DNA of 64,000 nucleotides from Cryptomeria japonica. Its lineage: Eukaryota; Streptophyta; Pinopsida; Cupressales; Cupressaceae. Position numbers and translations under genes: made by a program. Positions 36,155 through 48,400 of the stretch are shown in pieces. The stretch is taken from NCBI RefSeq assembly GCF_030272615.1, contig NC_081413.1:331881302-331945301 (forward strand). The letters run 5' to 3'. The notes beneath the pieces were generated by a model that was not told the origin of the DNA, ran no database searches, and was given only the letters and a program-made list of their open reading frames with translations. Position 1 is the stretch's first letter. Each line of letters opens with the position of its first letter.

Positions 36155-39100
36155 TTATAAAGATTCATCATAAGACCTGGATTTTTCTTTCTCCAAGATC
36201 TCCTTGGTGGTCATTGGCAGCAGATCAGTGTTCCTTCAACATCGTAAACCATTTTGCAGCCTACCCACAACAACCATAAACTCAGCAGTCACATTCCCTT
36301 CTCTGAAAATGCGGTGGATAGTGAAACAGTCAAGGTTAGCTAGAAACATTCTAGCATCCCTCAAAATAGAGTCCACTTTCCAAGCAGCTACAAATCTACC
36401 ACTGACAGCTTCCACAATAAATTTGGAATCACCTTTAATTTCCAGTTGTTTAATACCTATAGTAGTGGTGAATCTCAGACCCCATAGGAGAGCCATTCCC
36501 TCAGCTTGAGTGACAGTATGGTTCTTCTGGTTACCTGCATAGGCTGCTATAGTATTCCCCTAGTAGTCACGGATGACTCCACCTCCTGCTTGACAGGTAT
36601 TTTGGTTTGACCCATCAAAATTCAGTTTGTGCCATGAGGGGTTTGGGGCTCACCATTTGGTCTTTTTTCTGTTGATCTTTGTAGTTTTATTGAAGAGTTT
36701 AAAATCTGGGAGGAGCTTCTAGAGTTCAGCAATTCTTTTATCAGTCGGGTTAGGAGGATTGGGGGGGTTTTCCACCTAGTCACTGTTATATTATCCATAA
36801 GCATTTAAAAATAATTTGAAAAAACATTATCAGGGGGGTTTCAGCATCTCTAAAGATTATGTTATTTCTTTCTTTCCAAACACCCCAACAGATATGGGGA
36901 GGGATCTGCCTCCATAGCTAAAAAATCAAGGGGTGGTGGGAGGGAGGTGTCCATCCATTAACAAACTGATGAATGTTATCCTGACAAAACCAATTGCATA
37001 CCACATATTTCCAAGGTAATGGTCCACAGGTGCCCAACAAAGGGGCAGTGGATGAAAAGATGGTCGATAGATTCCTCCTCGGCTTTACAAAAGATTCATC
37101 TGTTGGGAAGTTGGAATCCCCTCCTTTTTAGATTTTCCTAAGTCAATATTTTTCCATGCATAAGGGACCACTAGAAGAAGTTAACTTTTGGAATAAGTTG
37201 TGGGTTCCATATCTTCCACTAGCATTCAACATCACCAATGGGTCTCAGAAGCTGTCTGTAAGCAGACTTGACCGAGAACTCCCCCGATTGGTTCCTCTTC
37301 CAAATGAATCTATCCTCCTGGGGAGAAAACGGAACCCTGCACTCAAGCATAAGATCCTGCAGGTCAAGGGCAGTGGGTAAAAGGTTCAGAAAAGATCTGG
37401 GATATGTTCTTCCATCTTCCTCTTCCAGGCACCATGTTGTCAGCAATGTAATCGCCAAAGTGACCCTTCAGGGAATTCATTATTTGGTAGAAATGAGATT
37501 CAGCCAAAGGTTTGTCATCCAACCAAGAGTCCTCCCAGAACCTAATCTTCCTACCATTCCCAATCTACTACTTCAATCCTTCTCTGATAACAGGTCTGAG
37601 TTTCAGGATGTTGTTCCATAATTTTGACCCATGAGGTAGGTCCCTGGAACTCAAATTAAAATAGAACTACTCCCTTTCCAGATACTTAGCCCTTATAATG
37701 TTACACCAGTCTGCTTCACGTTTAGTTCAGGTCCAACCCACTTTAGCAATTAATTCCTTGTTTAAGGCATTTATCTTTCTGATACCAAAACCCCTCATGG
37801 TTTTGGGTAAACAAACAGTGTCCAAGTTGACCAAAGAGAGGCATTTCTTTTCCTCCATGCCTGTCCAGAGAAAATTTATTTGCATCCTCTCAAGCTTATC
37901 CCCCATAGCACCAGATATTTTGAACATGGAAAGGAAGTACACAGGGATGCCCTGGAGGGAAGCAGCAAGGAGTTGGAGCTTCCCCACACTACTAAGTAAT
38001 TTTCCCTTCCAACCAACAAGTTTCTTATGTGTCCATTCAAGGATAGTATTCCAGAATAGGGAGGTGACCTCTTTAACAGTAAGGGGTAGACCCAGGTAAG
38101 TCCCAAGAAGAGCAGCAGACTTACACCCAAGGATAGAAAGAATTTTAGTCTGAAGGTCCATAGGGGTGTTGAAGAAGAAGAGATTACTTTTATCATAGTT
38201 GATACATTTCCCTGAAGTAGCGGCATAGTCTGCCCGTAAATTCTTCCAAAGTTTAGCCTCAATCACGGAGGATATACCAAAAAGAAAGGTATCATCAGCA
38301 AATTGTTGAATCACTAAGGAAGGAATAGTAGAAGCCGCTTTGAATCCCAGCAATCTTCCATTGACCATTAGATCAACCACGTTCCTACCCAAGACTTCTG
38401 CAATCATAATGAAAAGATAGGGGGATAGGGGGTCTCCCTATCGAATACCTTTTCCAGCTTTAAAGTGGCCCCTAGGAGTCCCATTGATCAAGACCAAGAA
38501 CTGAATCATAGAAACACATTCCCGTATCATATCAATAACTTTCTAGTTGAAGCCCAGTTTTGAGAGAGTTTTAAATAGGAAGCATCAGTTGACTTTATCA
38601 TAAGCTTTTGAGATGTCGAGTTTGAAAGCCATACCTGGAATTCTACTTCTATTCATAGAATGAATAATTTCATGGGCAGCAATGGCTGCATCTAGGATTT
38701 GACAACCAGGGACAAAACCTTTCTGGGAGGGACTGATAAACTTAGCTAGAAGCGACTTAATTATATTCACCAAGACCTTGGAGATTATCTTGTAGATATA
38801 ATTGCAGAGGCTTATGGGCTGAAAATCCTTCATGCAATTGGGGTTCGGAGACTTGGGGACAAGAACAATGTAGGTGTTGTTCATCTTTTTCAGTAATTTA
38901 CTAGTCTTGAAGAAATCCTTCACCGCTTTAGTAACATCATAACTAACAATGTCCCAGTAATCCTGGAAGAATGTCGGGGGGAAGCCATCCAGGCCCGAGG
39001 TCTTGAAACACCCATCGCAAAGATAGCCAAGCGTACCTCCTTCAAGGAAATGGGAGCAAGGAACTGACAGTTATCCTCCTCCCCAATGGCATTAGGGAGC

Positions 39101-40368
39101 TTACTCAAGAGCCTATCCTAGAGGGACTCATTACCTCTTCCAGATTTAGTATACATACGAATGAAGAAGTCAGTGGTAGTTTGGCCAATTTAGTACTCAC
39201 CAGTGATCTCCTGAGCAAAGTCATATTTTAGACATTTGATAAAGTTTCTCCTTTTGTGAATGCTAGTTGAGCAGCGGAAGAAAGCTGAGTTTTTGTCACC
39301 CTCTTTCAGCCACTAAATTCTAGATCTTTACTTCCAATAGATTTCCTCCTTAGAAAGGATTTCCTTCTAATTCTTTCAGCATTCTTCCTCTTCCAGAAGA
39401 AGAGAGTGAGGGGGGTCACCTACAGCCATACTGCTTTGGAATTGTTCAAGTCTAGAGCACAGTTTCTTCTTCTTTTTGAAGATGTCACCAAAGGTTGCCT
39501 TATTCCAACCTTTCACTTCTTTGTGGATGAGGTTTAGTTTATCAACAATTCTTAACATTGCAGTCCCTTGGATCGGGGTGGCCCACCAACCCTTGACTAG
39601 ATCTCTAAAATCTAGGTGGGAGGCCTACATGATCTCATAGCGGAAAGGGGAGAGGACCCTGGGTGGGTCTATCAGTCCAATGGAGGAGGAGAGGGCTATG
39701 ATCTGAAGCAATCCTTGGGAGGGTATTTAGGTAGGAGTTGTGACCAATATCCCAATTGCGAGACAAGAAATCTATCCAGTCTGACTTGAATTAGGTGGTT
39801 CCCTTTCCTGTTATTCGACCAAGTGTAGGGGACACCCTGAAGATCTAGATCAAAGAGGCTAGTAGCATTAATAAGATTAGCAAGATCTCCCATGCTATTA
39901 GAAAAATCCACGAGACCTCCACATTTCTCAAAGGGGTAGAGAGGGGTGTTAAAATCCCCAGCCAACATGTAATGAGAATTTTGGTCCACAAGGATGAGCT
40001 TAGAAATTTCCGCCCACACCAGACGCCTTCTCGCTTTAGAATTGGGGGCATATATATTGAACAAGTGCCAACAGAGATCACCATATTGAAAAGTAACCAC
40101 TAGGAAGTTCTGAGTGCTACATAGATCTTTCCTTGGACTTTGAAGGGGTCCCAGAGGGTAGCAATTCCACCAGATGCCCCCAACGCCTCAACATATAAAA
40201 AGGAACCCCCGACCAAATTTTACCAACAATGGTTGCAAAATTTTGGTAGGACATTTTTACCTCCTGAAGAAGACAAATATCAAGTTTCATTTCCAAGATA
40301 TATTGTTTTATAGAAAATTGCTTTTGGGGACTATTGAGTCCCCTTATGTTCCAGGAGAGGAACTTCAT
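36155..40368 (-). pseudogene. L-D ORF2: endonuclease, reverse transcriptase, RNase H
   Basis: ATG at 40368 (MKFLSWNIRGLNSPQK) overlaps the ORF1 TGA as ATGA. Endonuclease (40368 to about 39690; QEVKMS, FNIYAPN, GDFNTPLYPF); the SDH end is decayed. Reverse transcriptase (about 38970-38270; VLVPKSPNPNCMKDFQPISLCN, FKLDISKAYDKVN, GDPLSPY region, FADDTFLFG). Thumb/connection 38260-37727 (LGTYLGLPLTVKEV). zf-RVT about 37460-37100. RNase H about 36620-36240 (LNFDGSNQNT, EIKGDSK). One TAG replaces Gln in RQGDP (38438-38440), as in L-A. Multiple stops; non-functional. Confidence 0.9.
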
Positions 40369-42063
40369 TTCTTATTCCAGTTGATTCCATCAAGGGTCAG
40401 TTGTCTGCCCCTTGCAATATCCCTTGCCATAACTTTATGTCTCAGAACCCTCTCTGTTGGTCTTCCAACTTTACTATCAATACCCACATCTGCCTTCTTA
40501 GATCTAGTTTTTTTCTTCTGAGTCAACCAGTCCTCATTATCCATAGAGGGAGAGCAGGGTGGTGATAAATTCACACTAGAAGTTGGCTGGGGATATTTAG
40601 CCACTCCCTCCGAAATCTCTAAACTTCTAGGGGGATAGAGAGGGGTTGTGATTAACAACTTATTTTCACCCAGGGGGTCTTAACACAACAGAGGTTAAGG
40701 GGGGGTTGTGGGGTCATGGGGATAGTTATAGCAAGAGGCTTAGGGGAGAGGTAGCCATCACCCATATCCAAAGAGGGGGAGGTAAAGGGGCCAGGGGATA
40801 GTCATAGGCTAATCACTGGGGGAATTTCCCCATCTTCCAGAGGCACTACTAGGCTAGATTTCTTCACTGGGTCAACCGAGGTTTTTTAAATGTCAAGGAT
40901 CTTATCAGTATGGGGGTAATCATCAGAGATCTCACACGCAAATTAGGCAGCCCCAAAGGGGCTGAAGAAGAGGGAGCACTTGGGCTGATGGGTTCATCCA
41001 TAATATCCTTCTCTTTTAGCTTGGGTTCTGCAGACATCGGGGTCTTACACTCAGCATACGTATGCACTTGTTTAGCACATTTTTGACAAAAAAGAGTAGC
41101 ATTTTCATAGACAATGGCCTAGGAACATTTTCCCTACTTTGAGTTTAGAGAAACAAAGTTGGGAAGCGCTTTGTTAATAGCAACATTAACACAAAAACAG
41201 GCATAAACCAACCTGGATTTAGCAAGAGTGACCGAGTTTGCAGTAACATAGCTACCGAATGAGTTCCCAATCTAGCGGAAGATCTGTTCATCCCAAAATT
41301 CCAGCGGGAGGCTAGGGAACCTAACCCAAACAGGAGCCATGCGATTGAGTTCGGCTAAGGGGCCAAACCGAGGCTTCCATTTAGCAAGAGTTAGAATTTT
41401 TTTTTTACAAGTCCAAGAGCCTGAGAGGACAAAGATCGGGTCTTCCTCCACAATAAAATTGAAAAGGAAGAGACCTCCTAGCATAGCCGAGATGTCAACG
41501 CTTCCCTTTAATTTCCATCTTGCCTTAGCCCATCACTTAACCATGTTGATAGATGGTCTAAAGGAGAAGAAATGTCCAACTATCGCTAGGTGAAGGGATG
41601 AAGTGATTTTATCCATGAGACAATCAGGGAGCTTGATCTTTGTTCCTTCGTCAGTTTGGGTAAAGTCAGCCAAAGTCGCTTCCAAAGTCGTATAAGTGGA
41701 CCCTAAGAGAGCACTTTTCCAGTTGGATTTGGAATCTTTTTTGCCATTCTCCACATTCTTCTGCTCGAAAGCATTTTCTGGTCCAGGAGGAGGTGCATTC
41801 TTCTTATTTGCTTCAAGGTTATCCAATAATTTGTCCTCATCTCTCTGACCAGATTCTGTCAGTACCAAAGATGAAGAGCTAGAAATCGATCTTGGCAGTC
41901 TTTTCCATAAGACCCGCAGACAGTGAGGTCCCAGAAGCAGAACCAGGGGCATGTGAACCGACCGTGGTATCGGGGGGAGGGCGAGGGGTTTGGTTGTAGG
42001 AAGGAGGGGATGGACATACAACTGGTTCAAATTCGAATGATGGCAAAGGCGGGAAAGTTGCAA
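40365..42063 (-). pseudogene. L-D ORF1: DUF4283-like protein with zinc knuckle
   Basis: About 565 codons ending LTLDGINWNKK at the TGA 40367-40365. The start is uncertain: the frame is open from 42063 and may begin slightly upstream. The DUF4283-like region lies at about 41540-41280 (LGGLFLFNFIVEEDPIFVLSGSW, MAPVWVRFPSLPLEFWDEQIF). A zinc-knuckle-like CQKCAKQVHTYAEC follows (about 41090-41050), then a Pro/Ser/Lys-rich tail. In this family ORF1 binds the element RNA. Several in-frame stops. Confidence 0.82.
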
Positions 42064-42126
42064 AGCTAAATGTTCAGTAAAATGTTTGGTCTATGCTTGT
42101 TTTTCATCAATGAGTTTGGCTTTTTT

Positions 42127-42139
42127 ATAAAATAATGTT
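42127..42139. repeat. Target-site duplication of L-D, right copy
   Basis: ATAAAATAATGTT, identical to 34011-34023, adjoining the 5' end of L-D. Confidence 0.75.
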
Positions 42140-43355
42140 ATTAATAATATAATATTAGTATTTATAATAATAAATAAATAAATAACAACATAATAATAAT
42201 AAATATATTAAAAATTATTAATATAATAAAAAATAATTTTTTTTTTTTTTTTTTAAATGTAATAATGTATGAAACTACTTTTAATCTAACCTCAAATCTA
42301 TCTATATGTATCTCTAATTGATTCTTAACATAACCATAAACTAAATATTTAACTTAAGCCTAACCTATTATAACTTTAAACATAACACTAATTTAACAAT
42401 TATCCTAAAATATATAAATTAATAATATTATTTTAGTTAGATTAGGTTATAAAACTTTGATAAGAAAGTAATATTGTTAATATAATAATAATATAATATT
42501 CAAAATAACAATATTTTTGTTATTATAAAATTAAAATTATTTATTTTAGTTTTGTTGTTTTCATGTAATTCAATATTCTATTAGTTATAAGTGCAATAGA
42601 ATAAAATAATATTACAATATATCTTACTATTCCTAATACAATCTCATTTTTTAAAATCAAATTACAATACATTTAATTTTAAGCTATAATGTATATAATT
42701 TGAAGTTACAATTATAATTCAAATCGCATTTAAAAATATTTCTCTCTCTAAATCATATAACTACAATCTTACCCAATAGACTAATAATAACTAATTCAAA
42801 TGATCATTAATGATTACATTTATTAATTCTATTACAATATTAGGCCACTAGGTGACACTTGTTAATAAAAAGGAAATGGAAAGCCTTCGTATTTTTATAA
42901 AAAGGAAAGAGATTTTAAAGTAAGGAAACTTAATTCTTAAGTTATATTTAAACTAGAATTTTAGAATTTTATAAATTAAAACTTAAAAACTCCTCCTTCA
43001 TCTCCACGTAAAGGAAAGTGGCAAGGCTAAAAATAGTTGCAGATATTTTTGTCATAGAAGGAATTGGGTAAATGAATAATTTTTATGTATATAATCATTA
43101 GTATCCACTATAATATCATATTTCTTCTTAGACTATATTATTTTGGGTTATGATTGACTTTTTGTAAACAATTGGTGCTATAAATATTCATTAAAAACTC
43201 TTGAATTGATGACATGGATATCATTTAGAATAGTAGTGAGAGATGTTGTTTTCAATTCTTGATAAAAAAGGCTAGTATAAATTGAGGCACTTATATGTTC
43301 TTGTATACACTTGTAAGCCTTGTGTGTATTTGTATGTCGCATGTGTACTTGTATG
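42140..43355. other. AT-rich target DNA between L-D and L-E, no gene
   Basis: Very AT-rich (poly-T at about 42239-42254, many TAA/ATA runs), with no ORF above background. The right end has GT-rich phrases (CTTGTATACACTTG, TTGTATGTCGCATG) that continue after the L-E insertion at 51434, as expected for a single interrupted locus. Confidence 0.7.
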
Positions 43356-43376
43356 CTATTAATGCCTATGTAGTTT
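43356..43376. repeat. Target-site duplication of L-E, left copy (21 bp)
   Basis: Begins CTATTAATGCC and ends TGTAGTTT. All 21 bases match 51413-51433. Confidence 0.95.
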
Positions 43377-43546
43377 TGATTAATTTAGAAAAATAGATTT
43401 TTAGGACCCGAAACCTTTAGCAAAGGAGATTAAGATAAGACAATTAAAAGTCCAGTGCTTAAGAACCGCTTACAAAATGACTGGCAAAAAAGCCAGCTAA
43501 CCAAAAAGACAGCTAAGATAAAAACAGCAAAGAAATAAGGAAAGCG

Positions 43547-45430
43547 CTACATAGCTATAGTCTTCAGCAGGTCCTCCACCTTCTTCACCAGCTGGTCATA
43601 GGTGGCCCCAACAGCTTTCAGATCTTTCAGGTCCTTGTTAGGTTTCTTTTCTTTCTTTTTGCCTCTAGTCCGGGTTCTAGGTCCTTGAGCATCCCCTGTA
43701 CCTTCAGTGTCCGGGTCAATATCCAGGATCTCCTTCTCTTCGTCCAGTTTGTTGATGACAGTATTAGTGTTGCTAGCAGAAATCTTCAGGATGCTTAACC
43801 TTTGTTCAGCAATACTCTTCAGGAACTCCTCTATTTTGCTGACTTTACTGGCAGTGCCCGAGATAGTTTGTTCATTAGCGTCAGCAAGATTTTTCCTTTC
43901 CAGCAGATCTTTCTCTATTTTCTCAAATCTGGGGTTGAAGGAGTCTCTTATGTTTTTCAGCTTTTGCAATGGTATTTTTCAGGTCCTCTATGTAATCAGC
44001 CATGGTCTTCCCTTCCCCAGTGTTGATGGTTTCCAAAATCTAAATTCTATTACTGAGTTTTTTGTTGTCGTCCATAGCTTTCTTGTAACCAGTTATAAGC
44101 CACTCCATAGTATCCATGAAACCTTGCATACCCTCTTGAGGAGGGTTAGGGGAGGATCAACCTTACCAGGGATATCCTCTTCCTTTTTTGGGGTGTCCCG
44201 AATAGTAGTTGTGTCTTCGACCCTAAAAGCCTCGCCCGTGGTCACCTTCTCCGGGTTTTGTTCGGCTTCCGAGGTCCTTTCCTGCTTATAAACCTCCAGC
44301 TCCTTTACATTCTCCTCCTTCCTCTTGTGCTTATTTTTGGTCTAGGTGTGAACTTTAGTTTTCTTTTTCAGCGACCCTTGAGGGTTCTCCTTCTCTGAGT
44401 CTTCAGAGACCTCCTCCTTCGAGGAAAGGCTAATCTGGAGGATTCTGCCTTTAGGTTTTTTACCCTTAGAGGAAGAAGGTCTTGTTTTAATGTGTTTCCT
44501 CTTCTTTCTAATTTCATAATCCGAAACATCCATGCTCTCCTCAGAATCACTCGATGGGTCACTGTTAGACTCCTCATCCACTGAAAAGGCAAAGTCAGAC
44601 CCATCCTCCTCAGACTCCACAGAGGTCTACATGCGAGCTATTTGATTGGCCTTGAGATGGTCATAAATAAGGACCATTAAGCCTTGATGTATGGCAGTGT
44701 CCCCCATAGGGTTCTCTTTGTAGGCCTTAATAGTGGCATTCATCAAGCAAAGCAGAAAATAAGGAAAATTAACCTTCTCATCATGCCTAAAATGATTCAG
44801 CAAGATGAAATGGTAACCATAAACTTTTGTAAACCTACCATCTAATGTAATGTAGCGCATTAAAACAAAGAGGACCTCTTGCCAGGGTTTAACAAAAGCC
44901 CTAGGTGGGTAGTAAGTTTTACTTAACTTCACCAGGCATTTTTTCTCCTTCTCGATTTTTGGATATCTGTCAATGGCCTCCTTACTGACTTTCGTGTCTC
45001 TATAGAAGTTGCATCCTTCCCTTCTGAGGCCCATGGCTTGGGCAATAAGGTCTTTATCAATTTCAACAGTCTGGTCTCCCATTTTCAGCATACCCTTTCT
45101 CCAGTTTTTGCAAACAAAACTAGTAACCATGCCATCCCGTCCATGGAGTCTCTCCATGAATTTCGAGAAACCACCCTTCTATAGGATTCTCCAGACCTCC
45201 TCCTTCTATTTCCATTCTTTGCAGCTGCTTGGTTCATATCGCCGCCTATTACCACCCATATTTTCATTGTTCAGAGCTGAATTTTGAAACTTGCAGAACG
45301 ATTTAGCTAGAAAGTTTATCGGAACTATCAAATTTACCCAGAAAGCGTGGGAAGTGATGAAATAAGTATTATAACAAATGAGGCTCTCATTATTATAATA
45401 ACTCGAAGTACTCCAATTAGTCCTTTTCAT
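43547..45430 (-). pseudogene. L-E ORF3: novel third ORF, clearest copy
   Basis: ATG at 45430 (MKRTNWSTSS) overlaps the ORF2 stop (45419-45417) by 14 nt, one frame over. About 628 codons to 43547. N-terminal domain, residues about 30-265: HAFWV, KFMERLHGRDG, NFYRDTKVS, PWQEVLFVLMRYITLDGRF, then YHFILLNHFRHDEKVNFPYF (from about residue 206) and LMVLIYDHLKANQ. Residues about 270-360 are Glu/Asp/Ser-rich (SVDEESNSDPSSDSEESMDV) then Lys-rich. Residues about 485-627 form a coiled coil with a basic stretch (RTRTRGKKKEKK), ending DQLVKKVEDLLKTIAM. A few stops and local frame changes near 44150-43970. No known family recognised. The layout (globular domain, acidic linker, coiled coil) suggests a binding or oligomerising protein, which is inference. 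Confidence 0.85.
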
Positions 45431-48400
45431 TATTATTCTGTCCATCAAAAATCTTTGGAGTGCTTCTATATCGGTCCTTAAAAATGATTAGTCTGACATT
45501 TTTAGGGAGTCCTTGTTCTCCCATCCACGTAATCATTTCATCTTTGTTAATCACCATGTTGGCAACCCAGTCAGCAGAGCCATTGGCCTCATGGTAGAAG
45601 TGGGATATGTAACTTTTTTTAAAAGTGTTGATAAGGTCTTTAGCTGCTTCAATGATATTGTTGATCGACCATGAGGGCTTTGAGATCCCCTTAAGATATT
45701 TAATGATATTGTTTGAGTCCCCTTCAATCCATAAGTAGGGGCAATTCCATTTTTTAGCAAGGAGAATACCTTGGAGAGCTGCCATTGCTTCAACTTTTAT
45801 GGTTTGTTTGGCTTCCAATTAGGACAACAACCATTTCCTTGCAAATTCCTTTATCATCTCTAAGAATAGCTCCACAACCTGCAGGGCCCAGGTTAACTTT
45901 TGCAGCACCATCAAAATTAACTTTGAACCAACCATAAGGAGGGGTTTGCCATCTAGCTTCAAGTCTTTTATTTTGGTTGGGGTCAGAACTTTCAGCAATC
46001 TTCAAATTCCATGAGCTAAAATATTTGATTCCAGGGGGTTGTTTGAGAAACAGGGACCTTCAATGATCCCAATATTTTCCACAATCGCTCATTGAATATT
46101 CTGGAAAACAATATCCTGATTGAGGGATAAGTCCCTGAAGATACGATTGTTTCTTTCTTTCCATAGTCCCCACAGGATGTGAGGAAGAGATAGCTACCAC
46201 AGATATCTCAAAAAGGAGTTAGTCCAATGATAGTGTTAGGAAACACCCAATCAATGCTAAAACTTTTAAGAAATATTTCCCAAACTGAGGCAGAATAGGA
46301 ACAGTGGATGACCAGGTGGTCCACAGACTCTTCCTCCTGAAGACACAGAGCACATCTATTAGGGAAGGCAAAGCCTATGCCCTTTAGGTTGTCTAGGGTC
46401 AAGATCTTATTTTGAAGGATGGCCCAGTAGAAAAAATTAATTTTGGGGGTAAGACCCTTAATACAGGCTTTAGACTAGTAAGGATTACCAGGAGGGGTGG
46501 AGGAAAGGACACAATACATAGAGGAAACAGTTAAAGAACCTTTGGGTTCATGTTTCCAAATAAGGGAGTCTTCCTCTTTATTCAACCAGACTGAAGACAG
46601 ATGGATCTTGAGCTTAGAAAGGCTAGGGTGGATACTTTCAATGTTCTGCAATTTGTTACTAGACCAGTACTCGGCAACTAAGGAGCCAAAAGTTCTAATA
46701 CAAGAGGGAGCATGGAGGGCCCATTCATTGATTTCAGTCAAGGGTTTATCAAAAAGCTAGGGGTCCTCCCAGAATTTAACTTTCCTGTCATTTCCTACTT
46801 TCTAGATCACTCCTTTAGCAATGCTTTCTTTGCACTTAGAGGCATGATTCCATATGTGGGATCCATTAATATTGAATTCCGAATTGATAAAAGAAGAAAG
46901 AGAGGAGGACAGAAGAGAGTACTTACTTTGCCATATTTTACACCATTCAGTGTCTGAATGGAACATTCTCTAGACCTGTTTGGACAGGAGAGCTTCATTT
47001 AAGGTTTGGATTCTCCTCAAGCCCAGACCTCCTTTACTTTTCGGTCTACAAACCTGGTCCCAAGCCACCAGAGACATTCTTTTCTTGTCCTCAACCCCAG
47101 ACCATAGGAATTTTCTTTGAATTTTCTCGATTGCGTCAGCATACTTAACTGGAATTCTGAAAAGATTTAGGTCATAAATTGATATACTTTGAAGAGAAGT
47201 GTTAAGTAGTTGGAGCTTTCCAGCCTGACTTAAAAGGGCTCCTTTCCAACCAGCTAGTTTTTTATGAAATTTATCCACTAGAGAGCTCCAAAAAGGATTA
47301 GGAGGTGCAATGCCCATGGGGAGACCAAGATAGGTCACAGGAAGATCAGCAATCCTACAATCCAGGATTCTGTTGATTCTTTGTTGTCTTCACTCAGGAG
47401 TATTGATGAAAAAAACTTCGCTTTTGACCCAGTTAATAAGCTAACCAGAAGCTGAGGCAAACTTACAAAGAGTACTCTTCAAGATTTTAGCTTCAGAGAT
47501 ACTAGATTCCTCCATGATAATAGTATCATCAACAAACTGTTGGTGGGAACAAATGAGGTCAACAGAAGAAGGTTGGAGTCCCTTAAAGGAGCCTTGCAAA
47601 ACCATATTTTCCATTGACCTTCCAAAACATTCTACCATAATGATGAAGAGGATGGGGGATATGGGATCCCCTTGCCTTAGTCCTCTAGAAGCTTGGAAGA
47701 AGGGGGATGGGGAACCATTGACAAGAACAGCAAAAGAGGCAGAGGTGATAAGCTAGCTGAGGAGGTCAATAACTCTAGTGGAGAAACCAAAAGGCATAAG
47801 AACCTTCACAAGAAAAGGCCAGTCAACCTTGTCATAGGTTTTGGAGAGATCAAGCTTGAGGATGAGACCCTGCTTCTTAGCTCTAACAAGAGAATGAATG
47901 TTCTCATGGATAGTTATAATAGAGTCAAGAATTTGTCTTCCAGGGACAAAACCATTTTGCTGGTGATTAATCAAAGCAAGAAGGACAGACAGAATTCTAG
48001 TTGTAAGAATCTTGGAGATAATCTTATAAAAAGAGTTGCAGAGACTGATAGGTCTAAACTTGTCCATAGAGTCAGCACCTTGGGTTTTGGGGATGAGAGC
48101 AATGAAGGTACCATTGATTTCTTTTTAAAGTTTTCTAGCCCCAAAAAATTCCTTGACCCCGTTGGAGACATCTTTCCCGACAATATCCCAGAAATCTTGA
48201 AAAAAGAACATGGGGAAACCATCTGGGCCAGGCGCTTTGTTACCATCAAAGGAGAAAACATCATTTTTTATTTCCAAGATTGAAGGAATGGAAGAGAGGG
48301 AGACGTTCATTTGATCATCAATGAGACAAGGGATGTTATGAAGGAAAGAAGTTTGAGCTTCAGCATCCAATCTGTGATCCCTCTTGAGCAGTTCTGAGAA

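Larger units (their letters stand above)
34024..42126 (-). mobile_element. LINE L-D (L1 clade with third ORF), full length
   Basis: About 8.1 kb between a perfect 13-bp TSD, ATAAAATAATGTT (34011-34023 and 42127-42139). Order on the minus strand: ORF1 (about 42063-40365), ORF2 (40368-36155), ORF3 (36144-34315), 3' UTR of about 290 nt. ORF1 stop and ORF2 start overlap as ATGA. No long poly(A); the 3' end reads TTTTAATATTAAAAA. Confidence 0.9.

Noticed and set aside
43707-44291. 194-codon plus-strand ORF, Ser/Leu/Phe-rich
   Set aside because: It lies opposite the coiled-coil end of L-E ORF3 and is a strand shadow, though one of the longest plus-strand frames in that part.
47693-48283. 196-codon plus-strand ORF
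   Set aside because: Shadow of the L-E reverse transcriptase on the minus strand, whose RT motifs are unambiguous.
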